This document shows positions 1-10,500 of a stretch of 64,000 bases of DNA, one piece after another (the stretch's first letter is position 1; each line of letters starts with the position of its first letter). The stretch comes from Agelas oroides. Taxonomy: Eukaryota; Porifera; Demospongiae; Agelasida; Agelasidae. The stretch is from positions 539,943 through 603,942 of the forward strand of contig OX422184.1 of the NCBI GenBank assembly GCA_949130485.1. The letters run 5' to 3'. A program made the translations under genes and the position numbers. The notes under the pieces are model-generated. The model was not told the origin of the DNA. It did not search any database and saw nothing but the letters and a program-made list of their open reading frames with translations.

Positions 1-687
1 GCAAATAATGTTAATTCGGTGCTGACTTTGAGCAAAAATTATGCCAGTTGTGAGCAGCGGAGAGTACCCATTCCACCTTTGCAAGGTGAGTTTCCACTAG
101 GACTACAAATTTACGTTAGCTTTTTCAGTAAAATTGCTCCACTGGCTAGCGGTGTGCGCTTGAAAACGCGATTTGGAGACGGCCCTGGCGCTCTGGCTGA
201 CAGTTACGCAGTGGAAAATCCTAACGTAGATTTCGAAGACTTGTCCCATACATCTCAGCGCACCAAGTCGTGTTTGCAACCTTCACGTCGTTGTGGCATA
301 ATCGTAGCCTCGTTCCCAGGCCTTCTGAGCGAATTATTTCGTACTGCAAGCGACGAACGCGCGAAGGCCTGGGAACGAGGCTACGATTATGCCACAACGA
401 CGTGAAGGTTGCAAACACGACTTGGTGCGCTGAGATGTATGGGACAAGTCTTCGAAATCTACGTTAGGATTTTCCACTGCGTAACTGTCAGCCAGAGCGC
501 CAGGGCCGTCTCCAAATCGCGTTTTCAAGCGCACACCGCTAGCCAGTGGAGCAATTTTACTGAAAAAGCTAACGTAAATTTGTAGTCCTAGTGGAAACTC
601 ACCTTGCAAAGGTGGAATGGGTACTCTCCGCTGCTCACAACTGGCATAATTTTTGCTCAAAGTCAGCACCGAATTAACATTATTTGC
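1..687. repeat. Large near-perfect inverted repeat centred on a short hairpin element
   Basis: Bases 1 to about 326 reappear as the reverse complement at about 362-687, around an axis near 344. By eye the arms look identical. The centre is a hairpin with ends TAGCCTCGTTCCCAGGCC and an unpaired middle of roughly 35 bases. The left arm reaches the window edge, so the repeat may continue. The arms hold open frames, but these mirror each other and match no protein I recognise, so I do not call a gene. It could be a recent inverted duplication or an assembly hairpin artefact. Confidence 0.85.
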
Positions 688-994
688 TACCTAGCCCCTC
701 CCCTTTTACATAAAAAATTCCCCAAAAATATTTTTTATTATCAGCACACAGCAAGGATTCCAAAAATATACAGAACATGAAAAAATAAATTTCACTGCCA
801 CATTACCTTAATTACAGTTTGACATTCACAAATTATGTATTTATAGTTTCTCGAAAAGAAACTGTATATACAGATACACAACACAATATATGATTGAGTT
901 TTGCGCTCTTCCCTACTCTGCACAGTATAGTCACTACACAGACATCTGCGTAGGATCCAGTGCTATAGTCTGCAGCTCTTCTGGCACCGTTCTC
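688..994. other. AT-rich stretch downstream of gene 1
   Basis: No gene is seen. The stretch is AT-rich and lies 3' of the stop codon of minus-strand gene 1, so it probably contains that gene's 3' UTR. Confidence 0.4.
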
Positions 995-3900
995 TCAGAG
1001 TCTTTCTTCAGGCTCCTCCCCTAGAAACTCAACAGCATTGGTGACAGGCTCCCCAGAGGTGGACGTGTCTGCTCCCTTCAGCCATGCCCTCAGAACTTCC
1101 TCAAGGCAGTGCTGGGGATCGTGCTGGTGTCTGACAGCAATTGCCTGCAGGGTGTCTACAGAGACGTGAAGGTGGGCACCGAGAACCTGCCACTTGTCTG
1201 CCGCAGTGTGGTAGAGGGCATCCAGCAGGTTCTGTAGCACGGGTGTGGAATCTGGAGAAATAGGACAATCACTGCAATATTATGTAATATACATGCAAAA
1301 TTAGTGCATAAATGTAAAGACGATAGTTTTAGCTTCGGTCCAGGCCCATTCAGACCAGTGTTCTCACCAGAATTTACAGGCCAAAGGGCACAAATAATAT
1401 CTCATGACCACGCCCCTCATCAATTAGTGATTGTCAGAACCAAACACTTGTACAAAGCATTTTAGTTGAGTTCACTATATCAGAACCCAGACAGTTAAGT
1501 TCAAGTGGCTGTTAAATATATGGGGTGGAACCAAAGGGCACATTGTTGGTTTTGGGGCAGACCCAAAGGGCATATTAGAGCCCACAATGTCCTTTGGAAA
1601 GGCCTAGCGAGAACCCTGATCCAGACCCATCAACTAAAGTAAAAAATGTGGAAATTTAGAGGTTTTGAGGTGAAAATAGGGCATATGAGGGCTGTGAGGA
1701 CTAGTGGTTGTCTGGTTGACGTAGCTCAGTGGCAGAGCACTGGCAGCTCAAGCCAGGGTGAACTGGGTTCGATTTCCTGCAACTACTGGCTTTTTTCACT
1801 TTCCTCTATTTTCACATCAAACATCTAAAGTTCTTTAGGAGACTATGTGTTCCTTGTGAAAAACATATGGTTGAAAAACATTCGACATTTCATCTGAAGA
1901 AGATAGTGTAAAAAAATTACAATGATTTCTTCAGACAAAATCTCGGCAGAAGTTGTACAAAATAATAATTCAGGCAGAGATACAGTGGAGCCATATTTCA
2001 GCCTCGTTCCCAGGCCTCCCCCAAGGCCTGGGAATGAGACCTGTTTCAGCGATGTAGGCTACAGTAATATAGCTTACCAGAGGTATGTTCGGGTAATGAA
2101 CTTCCCAAATGTGCGCTTCCCAAAGATGCCTTGTACGCTGGAGGGTATAATAATAAGTACTGTTAACCCAATCATTTAACAAAGCTGTGTATAACAAATT
2201 ATTTCTGCTATAATCTCATAGATAAGTTCCTGTTTGTTAATACATAATCACAGGTGTTTGTTAATACATAATCACAGGACCAACTTCCTGTTTACAATTA
2301 GATAATCAATTAGGCAATTTCCTAGATCTTCTCACTCCAGGATTATTTACCCCATTCTCAGGCCCTTTAAATCCAGCGTTTGTCACTTGCAGACCAACGC
2401 AGGGAAAGGCCTGGTATCTTCACATAGACTAGTCCTTCACCTGCCAGGCCTCCCCCGTTTTTGTTCTTCGGTTTGCGTTCAGTATAATACACGGAAGCGG
2501 AAGAGCGGCGAAAAACAGGGCTCTTCCACTTCCATGTATTATACTGAACGCAAACCGAAGAACAAAAACGGGGGAGGCCTGGGAACGAGGCTAGGTGAAG
2601 GACTAGTCTATGTAAATATACCAGGCATTTTCCTGCGTTGGTCTGCAAGAGACAAATGCTGGGGTGAAAAGGCCTGGGAACAAGGCTACATGGCGTGTCA
2701 TTTCACCTTCCTTCATAGGATTAAGGGTGAGGTAGAGAAAGTTGTGTGGAGGTTTGGCTCCGACCAGGCTGACTTTGTGTCTCAACCGCTCTGGGGTTTC
2801 TCCCTCCTTCTCCCACTCCACCATCAGCTCACACTCAGGTACCCACTGATCTGGGTCAAAGTAGTCAGCATCTCGTCTGGAAATCTGGGAGGAGATAAAA
2901 CTGCATGCCTCAAGTAGCCATTTGTAAGGGAAATGGAGGATAAGGTGAGGTAGAGGGAGCAAGAGGGGAAGGGGGGAGGGGAGAGGGTGGAGTTAGAAGG
3001 GCGGAGGGAGGGGAGGGAGGGGTTAGAAGGGTGGAGGGAGGGGATAGAGAGAGGGGGAGGTAGAGGGGTGGGAGGGAAGTGAGAGGGGAGAGAGTGGGGA
3101 GGGAGGGGAGGGAGGGAAGCGAGAGGGGAGAGAGGGAGATGGAGGTGAAGGAGAGGAAGGGAAGAGAAGAGGAGGAAGGAGAGGGAGAAAGAGCGAGGGA
3201 AGAGGGGAGAGAGAAACAAGATTCTTATGAAAAAGATTGTAATGGTAGAGACAAGTTCCTGCTGTTCCTGTAGACTGTGCCTCCCTCTCCCTCCCCTCTC
3301 TCCCTCTCACTCCCCCTCCCTCCTTCTCCCTCTCTCCCTCAACATTTCAGAACCAAAGCAATGGTGATATATTAGGCTCCTCACTGTTGGACACGAGCGA
3401 GGGGTGATCCGCCATCCCTGGCAGGTCTTGACTCCATTCTCTGGAATGTCCACTGTGATCTCTCGACTCTCGAAGCTGACTCGCAGAGTCGTTTGTTGTC
3501 TGGCAAAACGGCAATAGTGTTTCTTCACAATCTGTGTGATGGTGTGAGGGTGTGTGAGTGTGTGTGTGCAAGGGTGTGAGGGTGGAGTGGGACTAAATTA
3601 AAGTTATCATGTATTTGTGCTACTGGACACTTCTGGTGCACATACATTACTGGGTATATCTGGGTATTTCAATAATACAGGGACCTGGATAATTAGATAC
3701 TATAACATTAGACCATATTACATCACTTTCTACGTATTTCATTGGATGAACAGTGGAGTATCTACTCCTATTATGTAAATAATAGTTTGCACAAAACTGA
3801 GTTATAGTTTACTGTCTCAATGCGGTTATAAGGTAGCTATACTTGGAGAATATACTCCGCTGCGCCTTGGGTAAACCGTCTAGTGAAGTATATCTGCATT

Positions 3901-6900
3901 TATACTCCTCGTATAGGTAGTATATCCAATACATAGACTACTCTAATTCTGAGTTACTATCATCATCGTGAAATTTCCAGGACACACCTCTTTCTGAGTC
4001 TCAAGGTCCCTTGTGATTACAATGTAAAATCTCCAGTCGTATGGTCCTTGACCCGTGCAAAAGACGTGGGCACAATAGCAGCATGGAGTCGTCTTTCTCC
4101 CAGCCACGCCCACACCATAAAAATGAGTCTGTTGTGTCGGCTGTGTTAGCTGTATGCTACCATAGGAGCTGCGACAGGTAAACACTCCACCCTCCAGAGC
4201 CTTGAAGACGTATGGTAGCTGACCCTCACTAGGGGAGGGTTCGGCCAAGACGAAACTGAGATCAGCAAGCACAGACTCTTCCTCCTCAACTTCATACCTA
4301 GAGGCACAGTGTTGGGTTTCCATGGTAACAGATTTCAGTATGTTCACGTTGCTAGGTGATGATAACCAGAAGACGGGGCTTAAAAGTTCCATGTCCTTTG
4401 GTAGTTTGTACTGCCCATTAAGACTGGCTTTGATGGATATCCTCTCTTCTTCTGAGTCGGAGTGTGCTGGCGTATAAAGCCTGATTCCATACCCTTTCCA
4501 CTCAAATGTGCTACCCTCAGAGGGTACTTTGAATTCTGTCTCTGCAATGACTTTAATTCCACAATGAGAAACTTGGTTGAAAGGTAGGGGGGAAGGGGAA
4601 GGGGAGAGGGAGGGAGAGAGGAAGGGAGAGGGGGAAGGAGAGAAGGAGGGAGAGAGAGAGAGAGAGGGAGGGGAAGTGGGAGGGGGGGAGGAGGAGGGGA
4701 GGAGGAGGAGGAGGAGGAGGAGGAGGAGGAGGAGGAGGAGGAGGAGGAGGAGGAGGAGGAGGAGGAGGAGGAGGAGGAGGAGGAGGAGGAGGAGGAGGAG
4801 GAGGAGGAGGAGGAGGAGGAGGAGGAGGAGGAGGATGGGGAGGAGATAAAGAGGGAAGGAAAGGGAAGAGATAAGAGAGAGGGGAGTGAAGGGAGGGAGA
4901 AAGGAGAGAGGTATAACCCGTCACATGCAATTCAAGTTTTGAGCAGCACAGCAAGTTAAAACAGCACACACAGTGCAGAGGTCATACCACTGGTCTTGTG
5001 AGCCGTGGTGGGTTCAGTATCAATCTGATCAAGATCAAATGACTCTTCTTCTACTCTTCCTTCTTCTTCTACTCTTCCTTCTTCTTCTACTCTTCCTTCT
5101 CTTGATAATCCTCTTCTCATCCCTTCTCTTCCTCCTCTTCTTCCTCCCCCTCCTCTCCCTCCTCTCCCTTCTCCTTCTCCTCCTCCTCTCCCTTCTCCTT
5201 CTCCTCCTCCTCCTCCTTCTTCTCCTCCTCCTTCTCCTCCTACAACTCTTCCAACATCTTCAGACTTCAGAACAGGCAACTCTTCCTCCTTCTCCTCCAC
5301 ATTCTGGAAGTCAAAAGATAAAGGGGGATGACATTGTATAAGATCGCACACAAACAGTGTGTGTGGGCTACACCTAGCCTCATTCCCAGGCTTTCCCCAT
5401 GTGCCTCGTTCCCAGGCTCCATACTGCAAGTGACAGAAAGCAGGGTGGGGACTGGGAACGAGACTACAGTACATCAACATGACATGATTTTGACACCACA
5501 CCTGGCCACTGATTAGCAAGCCTAACCATCTATGACAGCTCATTGCACTAAGTGATATCATGAGGCTGAATCTGATGACTGCAAAAGTATATAGCATACA
5601 CCATACTATTAGGGGGAATGTAGAACATTGTGGGGCGAGCGTGAGCAAGCGATGCACTACAGCATTGACTGTTACGTAGCAGCACGCCTAGCCCTGTCAG
5701 CTTCCCTGCGCCTTGACAAGCGAAGTTCTTTCTGTTCTGCTGTTTCTGCAGAGCGTCGAGCTCTCTCATATTCCTCAATCTGTCTTCTCTATCCATAATT
5801 TTACAGTTTAGCTCATTAATGCGCCACATGCAACAAGCTTGACCTCTTACCCATGCCAGTTGATCTCGTTCCCAGACCTGGGGCAGGGCGCCGCTTAAAT
5901 AGATCATAGAGATATACGGAATCACGTATGTACCATACGTACATATCGAGAATCCCCCAGCCAACTCGCTAGTGTGGGGCTCGCTCACGCTCGCCCCCAA
6001 TTAGCTAGGCCCAACCAATCACAGTGCAGATTGCTTCCAAAAACCTAACCCTTTCTTCCACATGCGTGGTACTAGTCAATTCCTCAATCATTCAACAGTC
6101 TTGTAATCTCATTGGTCCTTACCACTTTTTGGGAATAAGAAATTCGACTTCGTTCACCAGACTGTTTTTCACCGGGTGGCGCGCGCGGGCTGGGCACGAG
6201 ACTATAGTATAGTGTCCCTTGATCAAAATATACCACATAATCAGTATTAACTAACTCTTTAGCCTCATTCCCAGGCCCGCGCCCAGCTTCCCGTCGCTTG
6301 CAGTACGGTTAACCATACTGCAAGCGACGGGAAGCTGGGCGCGGGCCTGGGAATGAGGCTACTAACTCTTACTAGCATGAACGGCTTGCTGAAGAACTTC
6401 TCAATGCAGTCAGCGATCTTCCCCATCTCTAACTTCCTCAAGACATCCAGCAGGTTGCTCCATGTTGGCGACAGTAAGCATCCACATCCGATCCACTCCT
6501 CAAACACAGCCTGGCACCCCTTGTCTGGGGTCATGTGCTGCTCCTTAAGGGCATTGTATATGTGGTTGGAAAATTGGAGTATCTCCGCCAAGCTCAGATA
6601 TTTTGGAGCCAATGAGTTGAAAATGGAGATCGGTATTGCCTTCTCCAGGTAGATGAGGGCACGCGTACTGAAGTGTCCATTGGGGAAGGATGGTGCTGTA
6701 GGGGGTAATGATTTGGGCTTGAAAATTAATAGTCTATCAAGTTGGACCATATCCCTCACTTAACCTCGTTCCCAGGCCTTCGCCCAGCTTCCCGTCGCTT
6801 GCAGTAATATGATTAAGCCGTACTGCAAGCGATGGGAAGCTGGGCGAGGGCCTGGGAACGAGGTTATCCCTCACCTACGTCACTTTTCTGGAGGGTGAGA

Positions 6901-7502
6901 CGGTATGGCTAAATAGACGAACGTATTTCTTCAATCAGATGCCGCGGCTACTATTTTTTCACTGCTTGTTATTATTCAAGGGCGGCGACTATGCAAGGCA
7001 GCGTCTCTTCGAAGAAATACGGTAGTTCTGTAATGGAGGGTGTATCATATCCTTCGTGACTGTGCAAGTGGCGTCGTTCCCAAGCAATGGCCACCTCTCC
7101 AGTCTTTGATTGCTTGCAGTATGCAAATATGCTCAGGTACCATGACGCAAGAGCGCATAAGAACCGGCAGCTAGAGGAAGAGCGTGTAACTCCAATAGAA
7201 GCCTGTAGTCCGATCAAAAAAATAGAACACCCGGCACGTGCTTGTCTACACAGCTGCGCATATGTGTTACTATTTTTAGTACTGGAGGTAAATTCTGACC
7301 AGTTTGGAATTTTACGTAGTTACACGCTCTTCCTCTAGCCGCCGGTTCTTATGCGCTCTTGTTTCATGGTACCTGAGCATACTGCAAGCAACCAAAGACC
7401 GCTCATATCGTTTACATACAACAAGCTGCATGTAGCTCTGCATAGCAGCGATAACTTGACCATGACAACAAAGTGGAACTGATATACACGCACACGGCAC
7501 AC

Positions 7503-7576
<74 letters not shown>

Positions 7577-10500
7577 CACATGCACATGCACATGCACACA
7601 CACTCATGGCACACGGCACACACACACACATGCACATGGCACACACACACACACACACACACGCACACATGCACATGCACACACACACACATGCACATGG
7701 CACACGCACGCATGCACACACACACACATGCGTACATGCACACACACACGCACGCGTACATGCACACACACACACACACACACATGCGTACATGCACACA
7801 CACACACACACACATGCGTACATGCACACACACGCACACACACATGCGTACATGCACACACACACACACACACACATGCGTACATGCACACACACACACA
7901 CACACACACATGCGTACATGCACACACACACACACACACACATGCGTACATGCACACACACACACACACACACACATGCGTACATGCACACACACACACA
8001 CACACACACATGCGTACATGCATACACACACACACACACATGCGTACATGCACACACACACACACACACATGCGTACATGCACACACACACACACACACA
8101 CACACATGCGTACATGCACACACACACACACACACACACATGCGTACATGCACACACACACACACACACACATGCGTACATGCATACACACACACACACA
8201 CATGCGTACATGCACACACACACAAGCTAGAACAGTTTTCCAATTATCAATCTTATAAACTTATGTCTCTTTTGTCGTAAAATTTGTTGTGTGCTAGTTC
8301 AGCCATAACATTTTGAGACAGTAGCAACACCTGCAGATTAAACAAGCTGTGAACTATGAATACTAACAACATCTGCGGCTAGACTACCTAAAATCCAAGA
8401 ACCAAGTGACCTAGTTTGTAAACTACAGTTACAATAGTTTCTATGACTTTCGTTCTTCCGAAAATATATATAGAAGATGGCTGCCAAGTATGTCAGATTT
8501 TTTCCAAAAATTTCTAACACATAACTGCTATGGAAGGTCTAGGAGCTCATCACTATTACTTACTACTCATGGCTTCATAATTATGTGACCAAGATATGGC
8601 ATGGCTTTTGTGGTCGGAGTGGTCTAGGTTAGGTCACTCCACAAGTGCTCTCCAGCAGTTGTATGGTACTATGGAGTACATTGGAATACTCAAGTTCAAC
8701 AGTGCAACTATTAACCCTGGGTAGTGGTGTTGCTAGGATACAGAAGATGTGGGACACCGCTGGTCTATAAGCACGAGGTGCAGAGGTAATAGCTTGCTGT
8801 TGAAGGGGTCAGGGGTCGTGGTCCCCCAGAAAAAGTCTGAAATTTAGAGCCTCTCATGGTTATGGGGTGACTATTTGGCCATTGGCATTGCGGTCTGTCT
8901 TGTGCTTCCCATGACATTGTGATAGGTGATGTGTAGTCGTCCCACCTCACATGCAAATTACGTAGCCTCGTTCCCAGGCTATCCCCACATGCAAACGGTA
9001 AAATCAAACTTCAAGCAACGGAAAGCTGGGCGGAGCCTGAGAACGAGGCTACAAATATAAACAACTAGCTGGGACTTGCCGGACTAGGCCCATTACCTAG
9101 CTATGCCACTGATACAAGGTTGTATCTTAAAGCACTGTTGAAATGAAGCACAATTGCACCTAGCCTCGTACCCAGGCTGTTCATTAATGGTACGAGGCTA
9201 AATTGCACCTTGTGTGTGCCCCATGTAACAAGCCATGGTTGTAACAATGGCACAAGATGTAGGGATGGCCGATGATGCAAAGTGGGGTGTCGTTCCTACA
9301 TAATTTGGTTGCTTTTGGAGATTCCATTCCTGCACATGTTTGTTTTCATTTTGAAAACGTGTCCTGTGTATATATACACAAGCTTACTATGACAACAATC
9401 AACATAGAGTGGGGGCAATCAGTTGTACCATACTGATAAGCCAAGAGTTGGCGGCATGCTTGTGGTTAGAGGTTGTAAAGATATATCTGACCCACTGCCA
9501 AAGTTGAACGAGAAGACTGTGTGTGTACGTGAATGTCATTAGCATAACTCCCATGTGTACCTGTTGCTGTCCTACTTTGGGCAAGCTATGCTCAGCAAAT
9601 GAATATGGCAAGAATTTACAATAAAGCCATTTTAATTTAATCCCGTGAGTACTACGAGTTCTCTCTCTTAAGACTAATGGATGAAACTAGTGTATCCTCG
9701 TTCCCAGGCCTTGCTCAGTTTCTCATGGCTTGCGTACGGTATCGCTAGGACAAGAAGTTTGCAAGCAGCGGAAAACTGGCCAGGGAACGAGCCTAAAGCT
9801 AGCTTACAAAATGCGCAAACACTCTCTTAGAAATGAATATGACAAGAATTTATATCGTCTAGTGTAACCTCGTTCCCACGTCTCACCCAGTACGGTACTG
9901 CTAGGACCGGAAGTTGAAAGCAATGGAAAACTGGCCATGCAGGGCCTGAGGACAAGGCTAAAGCTAGCTCACAAAATCACACTCTGAACAAATAAGGAAT
10001 TTACAGTATACAGTATACAGCTACCATTCTTAAATGGCAGCTTAGGTTGCACTCTCTCTCTTAAGATTAGGCAAACAAACCATGAAAGGTGAATACTGTC
10101 ACCACATAGTTACACGAGAAGACTATTTGTGTGTGTACGTGAATATATTGTCACCATTCCTGTTGCTATGACGTCTCTTATATGGTAGAAGAATTTTACT
10201 GTAGTGAAGTTCAAGAACCCATCTTGTATTACAGTACGATTGTGGATTTCTTTCTTGCAAGATTGTAACTGCTGTGAGATCGTAGCAAGAGCTAGTGTAG
10301 CCTCGGCCTGGGTAAGAGGCTAGAGCTGGGGAAGCTTCTATTAACATGTAACTTGTATTACACATTTCCTTTCGCTAGAACTAGTGAAGCTAGCTTCTCT
10401 TTCAACTGCACACATACTACATTCTACCGTATAGCTGGAAAATTTGACAGGGAATTAAATTTTGTGGTTTGGCAGTTGGGGTTGAAACCTCCAAATTAAA

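Noticed and set aside
19-669. Mirror-image genes on both strands at the window start
   Set aside because: The two frames are the same sequence in the arms of an inverted repeat; no recognisable domain.
1715-1786. Functional tRNA gene
   Set aside because: Acceptor stem mismatches and lack of T at position 33.
4553-4969. Proline- or arginine-rich open frames
   Set aside because: Produced by the (GGA)n array in an intron of gene 1.
5548-6000. Charged minus-strand frame as a gene 1 exon
   Set aside because: It lies inside an inverted-repeat element, and the flanking gene 1 exons already join in phase (both phase 0) without it.
7504-8225. CRISPR-like spaced repeats
   Set aside because: The spacers are themselves CA repeats of varying length, and the genome is eukaryotic.
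7312-8280. Long overlapping open frames of up to about 300 codons
   Set aside because: They are Cys-Val or His-Thr polymers from a CA-type repeat, open in several frames on both strands.
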